Assembly: GCF_022568795.1 (NCBI RefSeq)
Contig: NZ_JAKZHU010000001.1
Span: 1,240,001-1,304,000 of the forward strand
Direction: 5' to 3'
DNA length: 64,000 nucleotides
Source: Arsenicicoccus dermatophilus
Lineage (GTDB): Bacteria; Actinomycetota; Actinomycetes; Actinomycetales; Dermatophilaceae
Positions within the stretch are counted from its first letter, which is position 1. Every line of letters begins with the position of its first letter. The translations under genes and the position numbers were made by a program. The notes beneath the pieces were generated by a model that was not told the origin of the DNA, ran no database searches, and saw only the letters and a program-made list of their open reading frames with translations. This document shows positions 47,127 to 56,212 of the stretch, one piece after another.

Positions 47127-49204
47127 CAGCTGGTGCTCCTCTCGGTGACGTCGCCGGACAGGCTATCCGGCGCAGAGGCCCCGTCATGGCTGACGACCGC
47201 ACCTCGGCCGCGGTCCCCGGCCGCGGTCTCGGCCCGCAGCTCGTCGCGCACCACGTCGCTGGAGCGCAGCTGGTAGGGGACGCTCGTCATCATCACCCCG
47301 GGCATGAAGAGCAGCCGGCTCTTGATGCGGAAGGCGCTCTGGTTATGCAGGATCGACTCCCACCACCGCCCGAGGACGTACTCCGGCACGAACACCATGA
47401 CCAGGTCGCGCGGCGAGGTGCGACGCACGGACGCGACGTAGGACACGACCGGTCGGGTGATCTCGCGGTAGGGCGAGTCGAGCACCTTGAGCGGCACCGG
47501 GATCCCCCGGCGCAGCCACTCCTCCTGCAGGCGCTCCCCGTCCTGTGGATCCACGGCCACCGTGATGGCCTCCAGCGTGGACGGCCGGGCGGCCCGGGCG
47601 TAGGCCAGCGCACGCAGCGTCGGCTTGTGGATCTTGGAGACCAGGACTATGGCGTGCACCCGCGAGGGCAGGCGACCCTCGGTGGTGTCGTCCTCGGGCA
47701 CCATGAGCTCCGCCGAGACCCGGTCGTAGTGCCGGTGGATGGCCTTCATGAGCACGAACAGCACCGCCATCGCGAGGATGGCGTACTTCGCGCCCGCGGC
47801 GAACTTGGTGATCAGCACGATGACCAGCACGCTGCCGGACATGGTGGCGCCGACGTAGTTGATCGCCCGGCTGGTCCGGTGCCGGCGGCGCTCGGCGGGG
47901 GCGGCCTCGGTGCGCAGCAGGCGGTTCCAGTGCCGGATCATGCCGATCTGGCTGAGGGTGAAGGACACGAACACGCCGACGATGTAGAGCTGGATCAGCT
48001 TGGTGACCTCGGCGTCGAAGATCACCACGAGAACCACGGCCGCAGCGGCCAGGATGAGGATGCCGTTGGAGTAGGCCAGTCGGTCGCCCCGGTTGTGCAG
48101 CTGCCGGGGCAGGTAGCCGTCGCGCGCCAGGATCGACCCGAGCACCGGGAAGCCGTTGAAGGCGGTGTTGGCGGCCAGGATCAGGATGACGCCGGTGACG
48201 GTCGACACGAGCATGACGCCCGTCGGGAAGCCGTCGAACACCGCGAGCGCGAGCTGGCCGATGATCGTGTGCTGGACGTATCCCGCACCGACGTGGTGAC
48301 CGTCGAGGAGGAGCTGCTCGCCGGGGCTCTCGGCATACTTGACCCCCGTGCGGATGGCCAGGTAGATGATCGACATCAGCATGGTCACGGAGATGGTGCC
48401 CATGAGCAGCAGGGTGGTCGCGGCGTTCGCGGACTTGGGCTTCCGGAAGGCCGGGACGCCGTTGGAGATGGCCTCGACACCGGTCAGGGCGGCGCAGCCC
48501 GAGCTGAAGGCCCGCAGCATGAGGAAGACGAAGGCCAGGCCCACGAGCCCCTCGTAGCCGGGCTCCGGCAGCAGCGTGAACTTGGCGCTCTCCGCCGGGG
48601 GCAGCGTGCCGGTCAGGTCGCGGAAGAGCCCGAACAGCGCCATGCCGATGATCGCGACCATGAAGGCGTAGACCGGCACCGCGAAGGCCTTGCCCGACTC
48701 CCGCACCCCGCGCAGGTTCATGGCGGTCAGCAGCACGATGAGCATGACCGCGACGGGCATCTCGTGACCGTCGAGGGCGGGTATGGCGGCCGTGGCGTTC
48801 TGCACGCCCGAGGAGATGGACACCGCGACGGTGAGGACGTAGTCCACGAGCAGCGCCGACGCCACGCCGAGACCGGCCCAGGGCCCGAGGTTCTCGGTCG
48901 CCACCTCGTAGTCCCCGCCGCCCGAGGGATAGGCGTGGACGTTCTGCCGGTAGGACAGCACCACGACGACCATGACGAAGACGACGCCCAGGCCTATCTG
49001 CCAGGAGTGCGTCGTCGCCATGGCGCCTCCGGCCAGGGCGAGGGTCAGGAAGATCTCGTCCGGGGCGTAGGCCACCGACGACAGGGCGTCGCTGGCGAAG
49101 ATCGGCAGGGCCAGCCGCTTGGGGAGCAGCGTCTCCCCCAGCTTGTCCGACCGCATGGCCGGGCCCACCACCACACGTTTGATCGCACGTCCGAGCTCTG
49201 CCAC
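47126..49204 (-). CDS. APC family permease
   Basis: 692 residues. Twelve transmembrane helices (starting at LALPIFASDALSSVAYAPDEIFLTLALAG) of the amino acid-polyamine-cation superfamily, followed by a cytoplasmic region of about 150 residues from RHYDRVSAEL that includes a nucleotide-binding-like fold (HAIVLVSKIHKPTLRALAYARA). The family is adjacent to TrkA genes throughout actinobacteria, so K+ or amino-acid transport is plausible. The GTG at 49204 lies six bases after TACAGT (minus, 49216-49211). Last codon overlaps the methyltransferase ATG. Confidence 0.9.
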   Translation of the reverse strand: MAELGRAIKRVVVGPAMRSDKLGETLLPKRLALPIFASDALSSVAYAPDEIFLTLALAGGAMATTHSWQIGLGVVFVMVVVVLSYRQNVHAYPSGGGDYEVATENLGPWAGLGVASALLVDYVLTVAVSISSGVQNATAAIPALDGHEMPVAVMLIVLLTAMNLRGVRESGKAFAVPVYAFMVAIIGMALFGLFRDLTGTLPPAESAKFTLLPEPGYEGLVGLAFVFLMLRAFSSGCAALTGVEAISNGVPAFRKPKSANAATTLLLMGTISVTMLMSIIYLAIRTGVKYAESPGEQLLLDGHHVGAGYVQHTIIGQLALAVFDGFPTGVMLVSTVTGVILILAANTAFNGFPVLGSILARDGYLPRQLHNRGDRLAYSNGILILAAAAVVLVVIFDAEVTKLIQLYIVGVFVSFTLSQIGMIRHWNRLLRTEAAPAERRRHRTSRAINYVGATMSGSVLVIVLITKFAAGAKYAILAMAVLFVLMKAIHRHYDRVSAELMVPEDDTTEGRLPSRVHAIVLVSKIHKPTLRALAYARAARPSTLEAITVAVDPQDGERLQEEWLRRGIPVPLKVLDSPYREITRPVVSYVASVRRTSPRDLVMVFVPEYVLGRWWESILHNQSAFRIKSRLLFMPGVMMTSVPYQLRSSDVVRDELRAETAAGDRGRGAVVSHDGASAPDSLSGDVTERSTS

Positions 49205-49280
49205 GCCACCACTGTAGGGCCGGGCACCGACGGTCCCACGTGGCACCGGCCCTGAGTCCCCACCGGTGTAGCGTGGCGGG
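49205..49280. promoter_or_regulatory. Compact divergent promoter for the APC permease and trkA genes
   Basis: Only 76 bp separate the two start codons. TACAGT (minus, 49216-49211) and TAGCGT (plus, 49269-49274) are each six bases from a GTG, leaving 52 bp for both -35 regions. Both messages are predicted to be leaderless and would compete for or share a control site. Confidence 0.65.
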
Positions 49281-49943
49281 GTGCACATCGTGATCATGGG
49301 CTGCGGACGCGTGGGGTCCACCCTTGCGCTCAAGATGGAGGCGGCGGGGCACGAGGTCGCCGTCGTCGACCAGAACGCCTCGGCCTTCCGGCGCCTCGGG
49401 CGTGGCTTCGAGGGTCGCCGGGTCAAGGGCATCGGCTTCGACCGGGACACGCTGCGCGAGGCCGGCATCGAGCAGGCCTACGCCTTCGCCGCGGTCAGCA
49501 ACGGCGACAACTCCAACATCCTCGCGGCGCGCGTCGCCCGGGAGACCTTCGGCGTCGAGCACGTCGTCGCCCGGATCTACGACCCCCGCCGCGCCGAGAT
49601 CTACCAGCGCCTCGGCATCACGACCGTGGCCACGGTGCAGTGGACCGTCGACCGCGTGGTGCGCCGGCTGATGCCGCAGGGCTCCGTGCCCGAGCTCATC
49701 GACCCCAGCGGGCAGGTCGCGCTGAGCGAGGTCGCCGTGGACACGGCCTGGGTGGGCCACCGGCTGACCGCGATGGAGGCCGCCGCGGGGGCCCGCGTCG
49801 CCTACCTCACCCGCTTCGGCCAGGGCCTGCTGCCCGGGCCCGACACCGTCATGCAGGAGGGCGACATCGTGCGCTTCCTGTCGACGACCGACCAGATCCC
49901 CCACATCGAGCGGGTCCTCGCCGCCCCGCCCGTCCACGAGTGA
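49281..49943 (+). CDS. TrkA family potassium uptake regulatory protein (CeoB-like)
   Basis: 220 residues. N-terminal NAD-binding Rossmann domain (HIVIMGCGRVGSTLALKMEAAGHEVAVVDQ) and a C-terminal TrkA-C ligand-binding domain (about 135-215). It forms the cytoplasmic ring that gates a K+ uptake channel. GTG start six bases after TAGCGT, so leaderless. A second TrkA paralog follows after seven bases. Corresponds to Rv2691 in M. tuberculosis by position. No Trk/Ktr membrane subunit is in this window, though the diverging APC permease is a possible partner. Confidence 0.93.
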   Translation: MHIVIMGCGRVGSTLALKMEAAGHEVAVVDQNASAFRRLGRGFEGRRVKGIGFDRDTLREAGIEQAYAFAAVSNGDNSNILAARVARETFGVEHVVARIYDPRRAEIYQRLGITTVATVQWTVDRVVRRLMPQGSVPELIDPSGQVALSEVAVDTAWVGHRLTAMEAAAGARVAYLTRFGQGLLPGPDTVMQEGDIVRFLSTTDQIPHIERVLAAPPVHE

Positions 49944-49950
49944 GAGTGCC

Positions 49951-50664
49951 ATGCGTGTCGTCATCGCCGGAGCCGGCTCGGTCGGTCGGTCCATCGCCCG
50001 CGAGCTGCTGCACAACGGGCACCAGGTCCTCCTCGTCGACAAGGACGCCGACGACGTCCAGGCCAGCCGGGTGCCCGAGGCGGCCTGGCTGCTCGCGGAC
50101 GCGTGCGAGATCACGGCCCTGACCGAGGCCGGGCTCGCCGACTGCGACGTGGTCGTCGCGGCCACCGGCGACGACAAGGCCAACCTGGTCGTCTCCCTGC
50201 TCGCCAAGACCGAGTTCGGCGTCCCGCGGACCGTCGCCCGCGTCAACAACCCGCGCAACGAGTGGATGTTCGACGAGTCCTGGGGAGTGGACGTCGCCGT
50301 CTCGACCCCGCGGCTGATGACCGCCCTGGTCGAGGAGGCCGTGAGCGTCGGCGACCTGGTGCAGATCTTCACCTTCAACAAGGGTGGCGCCACGATGGTG
50401 GAGCTGACCCTGCCGTCCGAGAGCCCCTATGCCGCCGCGCGCGTCGCCGACGTGCCGCTGCCCCGGGACACCGTCCTGGTCGGCATCATCCGCGACGGCC
50501 TGCCCATCGCCCCCACCCGGGACGACTCCCTGGAGATCGGCGACGAGCTGCTCTTCCTCACCGTGGAGGACGTGGAGGACGAGCTGGAGTCGCTGCTCTC
50601 CCCCGGCCCCCGCAAGCCCCGCGCCGAGGTCGACCCCGGCGCGGAGGACGAGGACGACCTCTGA
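49951..50664 (+). CDS. TrkA family potassium uptake regulatory protein (CeoC-like)
   Basis: 237 residues. Rossmann motif RVVIAGAGSVGRSIARELLHNGHQVLLVDKD, then TrkA-C (about 140-220) and an acidic tail (EVDPGAEDEDDL). Partner of the preceding gene, with which it is probably co-translated and hetero-assembled. Corresponds to Rv2692. A weak 7-bp hairpin (50717-50723 with 50739-50745) lies between it and the converging DUF3159 gene. Confidence 0.93.
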   Translation: MRVVIAGAGSVGRSIARELLHNGHQVLLVDKDADDVQASRVPEAAWLLADACEITALTEAGLADCDVVVAATGDDKANLVVSLLAKTEFGVPRTVARVNNPRNEWMFDESWGVDVAVSTPRLMTALVEEAVSVGDLVQIFTFNKGGATMVELTLPSESPYAAARVADVPLPRDTVLVGIIRDGLPIAPTRDDSLEIGDELLFLTVEDVEDELESLLSPGPRKPRAEVDPGAEDEDDL

Positions 50665-50748
50665 CAGGGCCGGCCCTCGCGACGCCGTCCGGCGCGGGGG
50701 TGCTCGCGGCGGCGGGAGCCTCGGGCAGCGCCGTCGGACGAGGCTCTG

Positions 50749-51441
50749 TCAGGCGAGGTCGTCGGCGTGCGTGGCCGCCCGGGCGGCCTGCTGCTCCATG
50801 GGGGTCGCTCCGCGCACGAGCACGACGCCCATGATCGCGATGGCTGCGACGTAGGCCGGCCAGCCGAGGGCGACCTTGGCGATGCCGAGCGCCGCCACCT
50901 GGTGGGTGAGGTAGAGCGGCAGCATCACGAGCAGGCGCACCGCGAAGAGTCCCGCGAGGATCCAGGTGAGCCGGCTCGCCACCCGCACCAGCGGCCGGTC
51001 CCGGCGCCAGGCGATCGGGTCCTCCTTGAAGCCGGGGTCGCCGATGCCGACGAGGAAGCCGATGAGCGGCCACCCGACGAGGATGGACGTGACGGTGGCG
51101 ACGAGATAGGCCCCGCTGACCAGCATGCCGGGAAGGAAGGCGTCCTCCGCCCGTCCCGAGCGCAGCGCGAAGAACGCCGCGAAGGCGGTGGCGACCAGGC
51201 TGGTGAGGACGAACTGCACGGTCTGTCGCTGGACCAGTCGGGCCACCAGCAGGACCAGCACCGGTATGGCGGACACGACGACGGCCTCACGGACGTCGTG
51301 GCGGACCAGCCACACGACGACGAACGCGACCGTGGGCAGCGCCGCCTCGATCGAGCCGCGCCACCCGCCCATCGCGGCGGTGAGGCGGGCGCGGATGACC
51401 TCCTCGACCGTGGTGGCCGCCGGGGCCGCCGCCCGGGTCAC
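50749..51441 (-). CDS. DUF3159 family membrane protein
   Basis: 230 residues with about six transmembrane helices (for example PTVAFVVVWLVRHDV, AVVVSAIPVLVLLVARLV, GMLVSGAYLVATVTSILVGW, YVAAIAIMGVVLVRG). The family is actinobacterial and of unknown function; the conserved GDPGFKEDPIAWRRDRPLVRVASRLTW loop is visible. GTG start overlapping the stop of the OB-fold gene (GTGA). Part of the fixed block DUF3159, OB-fold, DUF3710, dut, DUF4193, as in Rv2693c to Rv2699c. Confidence 0.9.
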   Translation of the reverse strand: MTRAAAPAATTVEEVIRARLTAAMGGWRGSIEAALPTVAFVVVWLVRHDVREAVVVSAIPVLVLLVARLVQRQTVQFVLTSLVATAFAAFFALRSGRAEDAFLPGMLVSGAYLVATVTSILVGWPLIGFLVGIGDPGFKEDPIAWRRDRPLVRVASRLTWILAGLFAVRLLVMLPLYLTHQVAALGIAKVALGWPAYVAAIAIMGVVLVRGATPMEQQAARAATHADDLA

Positions 51442-51863
51442 GGGCGGGTCTCCTCGGCCGGTGCGGCGGGCGCGGTCGGCGTCGCACCACGGCCGGGGAG
51501 CAGCTCGTAGCGCGGGTTGTAGATCGTGGGATAGCCCTCGGCCCGGCACACGCGGCCGTGGGCGGTCAGCGAGACGCCGGGCCGGATGCCGGCGATCCGA
51601 CGCCGCCCCAGCCAGACCAGCTGCAGGGGCTGGCTGCCGTCGTAGATCTCGGCCCTGAGCGCCGGCACGCGACCCTCGGGGCTGAGGGTGGTGGAGCGGA
51701 CCGCGCCGGACACGGTAGCGATCTGACGGTCCACCAGCTCGGCGATGGACGTGGCACCGAGCCGATCGGCGTCCGAGCGCAGCTCGTCGGCCTCCAGCTC
51801 CTCCACGGGCGTGGTCATCCGCTCGACGAGGCGGCGCACCAGACCGGGACGGCCGACCGCCAT
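51438..51863 (-). CDS. OB-fold nucleic acid-binding domain protein
   Basis: 141 residues. A helical start is followed by an OB-fold core (ATVSGAVRSTTLSPEGRVPALRAEIYDGSQPLQLVWLGRRRIAGIRPGVSLTAHGRV), as in Rv2694c. It probably binds single-stranded nucleic acid; nothing more can be said. Its ATG directly meets the DUF3710 stop and its stop overlaps the DUF3159 start, so the three are translated together. Confidence 0.85.
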   Translation of the reverse strand: MAVGRPGLVRRLVERMTTPVEELEADELRSDADRLGATSIAELVDRQIATVSGAVRSTTLSPEGRVPALRAEIYDGSQPLQLVWLGRRRIAGIRPGVSLTAHGRVCRAEGYPTIYNPRYELLPGRGATPTAPAAPAEETRP

Positions 51864-52588
51864 CAGTGGATCTCGGTGATCTCGGGGCCCCGCTCGAAGG
51901 GCTGCAGGTCGTCCAGGCCGCGAGGACCCCGGTCCTCCTCCACCAGCTCACCCTGCTGCTGGGCGATCTCCGGCAGCCGCAGGGGGAGCATCTCGCGCGG
52001 CGCCATCGCGTGGTCGCCGCGGACCACGACGACCTCGCTGAAGAGGTGCAGCAGCGGAGCGGCCGCGGTCGAGTCGGTGGCCGCCGGGCCGGTGAGGAAG
52101 CCGCGCAGGAACCAGCGCGGTCCGTCCACGCCGACGAAGCGGGCCGGGGTGTACTGCCCCGGGCCCGACGGCATCATGACCGCGAGCTCGGTCCCGTGCG
52201 GCCCGTCGAAGACCTGCGCGGAGCCGCCGGCGTTCTCGATGCCCGCGGCGATCTCGTCGCGGATGTCGTCCCAGATCCCGAGCGTGCGGGGCGCGGCGAA
52301 GGCCTGCAGCTGGAGGACGGACTCACCCAGGTGACAGGTCACGGCCACGACGTCGCCGGTCGACTGGTCGAGCTCCAGGCGCATCTCCATGCCGTCGACA
52401 CCGGGGACCAGGAGCCCGCCGAGGTCGAGGCGGTCGGTCACGTCGGACACCTCGGAGCGGTCGTAGGGCCCGTGCTCCCGGAGGGCCACCTGCTCCTCGG
52501 GCCGCGGCCCGGCGGCGTCGGCGGACTGGGACTTGTCTCGGCGGAAGAAGGCCACGGGGTCCTCGGCAATCGTCGGTGTCGTCGTCAT
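51863..52588 (-). CDS. DUF3710 family protein
   Basis: 241 residues, soluble, function unknown, confined to actinobacteria. Typical blocks: GPYDRSEVSDVTDRLDLGGLLVPG, VTCHLGESVLQLQAFAAPR and RFVGVDGPRWFLRGFLTGPAA, which read like a conserved beta-sandwich. The first 40 residues are polar and variable. Sits between dut and the OB-fold gene as in M. tuberculosis (Rv2696c). Confidence 0.92.
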   Translation of the reverse strand: MTTTPTIAEDPVAFFRRDKSQSADAAGPRPEEQVALREHGPYDRSEVSDVTDRLDLGGLLVPGVDGMEMRLELDQSTGDVVAVTCHLGESVLQLQAFAAPRTLGIWDDIRDEIAAGIENAGGSAQVFDGPHGTELAVMMPSGPGQYTPARFVGVDGPRWFLRGFLTGPAATDSTAAAPLLHLFSEVVVVRGDHAMAPREMLPLRLPEIAQQQGELVEEDRGPRGLDDLQPFERGPEITEIH

Positions 52589-52603
52589 CGCGGGACAGCC
52601 CGG

Positions 52604-53068
52604 TCAGGCCGTCCCGCTGGCCCCGTGCCCGGTCGCGCCACGCACGGATCCAGGCAGGGAGTCTACGCGGACGAACTCCGCGCGAGACACGGGCTGCACC
52701 ACCAGCTGGGCGATGCGGTCCCCACGACTCAGCTCGACCGGGGTGACCCGGTCGGTGTTCATCAGGTTGACGAAGATCTCCCCCCGGTAGCCCGCGTCCA
52801 CGGTGCCGGGGGCGTTGACGACGGTCAGCCCGTGCCGGTGCGCCAGGCCCGACCGCGGGTGGACGAAACCCGCGTAGCCCTCGGGCAGCGCGATCGCCAC
52901 GCCGGTGGGCACCAGCCGACGCTCGCCCGGGGCCAGGGCGACGTCCTCACGGGCGCGCAGGTCGGCACCCGCGTCCCCGTCCCGGGCGTAGGCCGGGTCC
53001 GGCAACCCGTCGTCGAGACGCAGCAGGAGCACCTCGACCCCACCCGGACCGGCATACCCGCTGGTCAC
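52604..53068 (-). CDS. dut: dUTP diphosphatase
   Basis: 154 residues, trimeric dUTPase family. Converts dUTP to dUMP, keeping uracil out of DNA and feeding dTMP synthesis. Motif 1 AGADLRA, motif 2 [11 protein letters not shown], motif 3 [15 protein letters not shown] with the catalytic Asp, motif 4 [10 protein letters not shown], and a C-terminal motif 5 that is degenerate ([10 protein letters not shown]). GTG at 53068 begins one base after the DUF4193 stop; starts further upstream would overlap that gene. Confidence 0.93.
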   Translation of the reverse strand: MTSGYAGPGGVEVLLLRLDDGLPDPAYARDGDAGADLRAREDVALAPGERRLVPTGVAIALPEGYAGFVHPRSGLAHRHGLTVVNAPGTVDAGYRGEIFVNLMNTDRVTPVELSRGDRIAQLVVQPVSRAEFVRVDSLPGSVRGATGHGASGTA

Positions 53069-53069
53069 G

Positions 53070-53366
53070 TCAGGCGCACTCGCGGCAGATCGGCTGGCCA
53101 CCGACCTCCTTGGCGAGCTGGCTGCGGTGGTGCACGAGGAAGCAGCGACCGCACGTGAACTCGTCGGCCTGACGCGGCAGCACGCGCACCGACAGCTCCT
53201 CGCCGGACAGGTCCGCGCCGGGCAGCTCGAAGCCCTCGGCCTGCTCGGTCTCGTCGACGTCGACGCTGGAGGACGAGACGTCGCCGCGGCGGGCCTTCAG
53301 CTCCTCGATCGAGTCCTCGGAGATGTCGTCGTCGGTCTTGCGCGGTGCGTCGTAATCAGTTGCCAT
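53070..53366 (-). CDS. DUF4193 zinc-ribbon protein
   Basis: 98 residues. An acidic N-terminal two-thirds ([23 protein letters not shown], then Ser/Asp/Glu runs) and a C-terminal zinc ribbon with [13 protein letters not shown] and PICRECA (two CxxC pairs). A conserved actinobacterial family of unknown function, same place as Rv2699c. First gene of the DUF4193-dut-DUF3710-OB-DUF3159 run, with GAGAGGGCCGAG before the ATG. Confidence 0.93.
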   Translation of the reverse strand: MATDYDAPRKTDDDISEDSIEELKARRGDVSSSSVDVDETEQAEGFELPGADLSGEELSVRVLPRQADEFTCGRCFLVHHRSQLAKEVGGQPICRECA

Positions 53367-53489
53367 CTCGGCCCTCTCGAATCCAGCCCTGGCGGGGACC
53401 GCCCCCGTCTTCGACCCGGTCCACTACCTCGGAGGTCGAGTTCGTGCCCCGGTCGTCGGGCGAATCATGCCCGATCGGTGGCGCCTCCG

Positions 53490-54341
53490 TCACGTTTGGT
53501 CGACGACACGCCTGAGCAGCGCGTCCAGGGCGTCCGCCAGGCCCGCCGGACCGGCGATGGTGACCGGATCCGCCGGGGCACGGTCCCCCAGCCCGCGCAC
53601 CGTGCCGCCCGCCTCGGTGACCACGATCCAGCCGCCCGCGAGGTCCCACTCGTGCAGGCCCCGCTCGAAGTACGCGTCGACCCGGCCGTCGGCGACCCAG
53701 CACAGGTCCAGGGCCGCGCTCCCCCGCCGGCGGATGTCCCGGACGCAGGGCAGCACCTGCGCGATCACCCGTCCCTGCTCGGCGCGCACCTGCGCCTCGT
53801 AGCCGAAGCCCGTCGCCAGCAGGGCGGCGCCGAGGTCCTCGGCGGCGGGTATGACGAGAGACCGCTCGCCCGCGGCGGTGACCAGGCGCGCGCCGCCCCC
53901 GAGGTGGGCGACGTGGGCCTCGCCGGTGACCGGCTCGACGACGGCCCCGGCGACCGGGCGCCAGGCCCCCGGGACGTCCGGGTCACCGACGACGGCCGCC
54001 ACGGACACGGCATACGCCGGGATGCCGTAGAGATAGTTGACCGTGCCGTCGATGGGGTCGACGACCCAGGTGATCCCGGACCGGGTGGTCACCCGTCCGG
54101 CCTCCTCGCCGTGGAAGCCGTCCTCGGGGCGCGCGGTCGCCAGCAGCTCGCGGGCCAGCGCCTCCGAGCGCTGGTCCATCACGGTGACGACGTCGGTGCG
54201 GCTCGTCTTGGTGGCCGCGACCCCGAGGTCGTCGGGCCGCTCGTCGACGACCAGCCGGCCGCAGCGGCGGGCGACGTGGAGGGCGAGACGTTCGAGGGCG
54301 GGCAGGTCGGTGCCGGCGGGGGGCATCAGCGGGTCGGTCAT
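53490..54341 (-). CDS. Inositol monophosphatase family protein
   Basis: 283 residues of the IMPase/SuhB family, Mg-dependent sugar phosphatases. Metal-binding motifs are DGFHGEEAG, WVVDPIDGTVNYLYGIP and the C-terminal HEWDLAGGWIVVTEAGG. Likely acts on inositol 1-phosphate or a related phosphate for phosphatidylinositol synthesis. ATG at 54341 is seven bases after CAGGAT (minus, 54354-54349), so leaderless; a start three codons upstream is less favoured. Corresponds to suhB (Rv2701c). Confidence 0.92.
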   Translation of the reverse strand: MTDPLMPPAGTDLPALERLALHVARRCGRLVVDERPDDLGVAATKTSRTDVVTVMDQRSEALARELLATARPEDGFHGEEAGRVTTRSGITWVVDPIDGTVNYLYGIPAYAVSVAAVVGDPDVPGAWRPVAGAVVEPVTGEAHVAHLGGGARLVTAAGERSLVIPAAEDLGAALLATGFGYEAQVRAEQGRVIAQVLPCVRDIRRRGSAALDLCWVADGRVDAYFERGLHEWDLAGGWIVVTEAGGTVRGLGDRAPADPVTIAGPAGLADALDALLRRVVDQT

Positions 54342-54369
54342 GACGCCCATCCTGACACCGCGGGAACGG

Positions 54370-55485
54370 TCAGCCGCCGCACAGGGCGGGGCGCTCCGTC
54401 CGCCCGCGGCAGCATCCGGGAGGGCAGACGCTCCACAGGGCCGGACCCGCGACGGACGCCGCCTGCACCTCCTCGCCCCGGGCCTGCGCGGCCCGCTCGA
54501 GCACCAGGTCGGCCAGGCCCGCCACGAAGTCCGGGTGGGTGCCCACGGTCGGCACCCGGTGCAGGCGCAGCCCGAGCCGCTCGGCCGTGGCCGCCGCCTC
54601 GGTGTCCAGGTCGTAGACCACCTCCATGTGGTCGGACACGAAGCCGATCGGGGCGACGACGACGTCGGTGACCCCCTCGCCCGCGAGCTGCTCGAGGTGG
54701 TCGTTGACGTCCGGCTCCAGCCAGGGCTGACCCGGCGCCCCGGAGCGCGAGCAGCAGACCAGTGCGCTCGGCACCTCGTGCCCGGTCCGCGCGGTGACGG
54801 CCTCGTCGGCGAGCCGGGCCACCCGCAGGTGCTGCTGCACGTAGCCCTCCTCGTCGTCGCCCACCGGCCCGGAGCCGGTCTGCATCGGCGTCGGGATCGA
54901 GTGGGTGACGTGAGCGACGCGGGTGGTCCCCAGTCGCTCGCCCGGCAGCCCGGCCACGACGTCCGCCGTCAGCTCGGCCATGGTCCCCGCGAAGCCCGGC
55001 AGCGTCGCGTAGACCCGGACCTTGTCGACGGCCAGGTCGCGACCCTCGGCGTGCAGCGCGGCGACGGCGTCGGCGAGGTTCTCCCGGTACTGCCGGCAGG
55101 AGGAGTAGGACGAGTAGGCGCTCGTCACCACCGTCACCACCCGACGGGCACCCTGGTCGTGCAGCTCGCGCAGGGCGTCGACCAGCCAGGGCTCCCAGTT
55201 GCGGTTGCCGAGCGCGACGGGCAGCGGGCAGCCGCGCGCCCCGAGCTCGTCGCGCAGAGCCGCTGCCAGGGCCCGCCCGAGGTCGTTGACCGGGCTGCGT
55301 CCCCCGCGGTCGTAGTAGTGCTGCCCCACGATCCGCAGCCGCTCGTCGGGGATGCCCCGCCCCGCGGTCACCTGGCGCAGGAAGGGCAGCACGTCCTCGG
55401 CCCGCTCGGGCCCGCCGAAGGACAGGACGAGCACGGCGTCGTAGGGGGCGGCGGCGCTCTCGGCGGCGTCGGGCTGGTGGGTCAT
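54370..55485 (-). CDS. hemH: Ferrochelatase (coproporphyrin ferrochelatase type, Fe-S cysteines present)
   Basis: 371 residues. Inserts Fe2+ into the porphyrin; in actinobacteria this is coproporphyrin III of the CPD pathway. Conserved: AVLVLSFGGPERAEDVLPFL, HYYDRGGRSPVND, SAYSSYSSCRQYREN, HVTHSIPTPM with the catalytic His, and VVAPIGFVSDHMEVVYDLDTE. The cysteine in SSCRQY and the C-terminal CPPGCC match the [2Fe-2S] ligands known from mycobacterial ferrochelatase. The ATG overlaps the repaired stop of the TRIC gene (ATGA). HemQ and hemY are not in the window. Confidence 0.95.
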   Translation of the reverse strand: MTHQPDAAESAAAPYDAVLVLSFGGPERAEDVLPFLRQVTAGRGIPDERLRIVGQHYYDRGGRSPVNDLGRALAAALRDELGARGCPLPVALGNRNWEPWLVDALRELHDQGARRVVTVVTSAYSSYSSCRQYRENLADAVAALHAEGRDLAVDKVRVYATLPGFAGTMAELTADVVAGLPGERLGTTRVAHVTHSIPTPMQTGSGPVGDDEEGYVQQHLRVARLADEAVTARTGHEVPSALVCCSRSGAPGQPWLEPDVNDHLEQLAGEGVTDVVVAPIGFVSDHMEVVYDLDTEAAATAERLGLRLHRVPTVGTHPDFVAGLADLVLERAAQARGEEVQAASVAGPALWSVCPPGCCRGRTERPALCGG

Positions 55486-56116
55486 GACGGACTCCTGGAG
55501 GGTCGAGGGGGTGGGGTGCCTGCCAGCGCCAGCGCAGGGCCGCCATACGCACCCCGAAGACGAAGGCCGCGCAGCCGAGCGTGACCGCGACGCTGTGCAC
55601 CCCGGCGGTGTGCGCAGCAGCGAGCATCGCTCCGCCGGCCAGGGCAGGTATGGCGTAGAGCTGGGTGCGGAGCACCTCGGGGACCACGCCGGCGAGCACG
55701 TCCCGCATCATGCCCCCACCCACGGCCGTCATGAGTCCGACGAGGACCGCCTCGAGGGCGGGGGCACCCAGCTCGAGCGCCTTCAGGGTCCCCGCCGTCA
55801 TGAAGGTCGCCAGCCCGAGCGCGTCCATGGTCAGCACCACCTTGGCGAAACGCTGCACCCCGTGGGCATAGCCGAACGCCACGAAACCGGCCAGGACCGC
55901 GGTCAGGACGAGCCGCCAGTCGCTCAGACCCACGGGGCGGACGTCGAGGACGACGTCGCGGGCGACACCGCCGCCGAGCGCCGTGACGCAGGCGAGGACC
56001 TGCACGCCGAAGACGTCCAGGCCCTTGCGGACCGCCACCAGACCACCCGAGAGGGCGAACGCGAAGACCCCGAGCAGATCGAGCCCGAGAAGGACCGCGG
56101 GGTGGGAGGCGAGCAT
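55482..56116 (-). pseudogene. TRIC/UPF0126 family cation channel, frameshifted near the C-terminus
   Basis: From ATG 56116 the frame encodes a seven-helix trimeric intracellular cation channel family protein (YicG type), with the repeated motif ALGGGVARDVVLDVRP and TAVGGGMMRDVLAGVVPE. It is intact to ALRWRWQAP, but then has no stop and would read on through all of hemH to 54338 (592 residues). Adding one C to the C-runs opposite 55507-55516 ends the protein at TGA 55484-55482, overlapping the hemH ATG (ATGA), with a normal 211 residues. So the family domain is complete and only the last 10-15 residues are affected. Start eight bases after TAGGCT (minus, 56130-56125). Confidence 0.85.
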
Positions 56117-56212
56117 GGCTCACCAGCCTAGTGGTACGGCGCGCCACGGTTGGTGACCAGCCGTATTCGTGGAAACCTAGGCGAGGACGTGTCGGCCGAG
56201 GATGGAGATCGC

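Noticed and set aside
54338-56116. A 592-residue TRIC-hemH frame read as one long protein
   Set aside because: The second half is out of phase with hemH and has no domain; a one-base frameshift explains it better.
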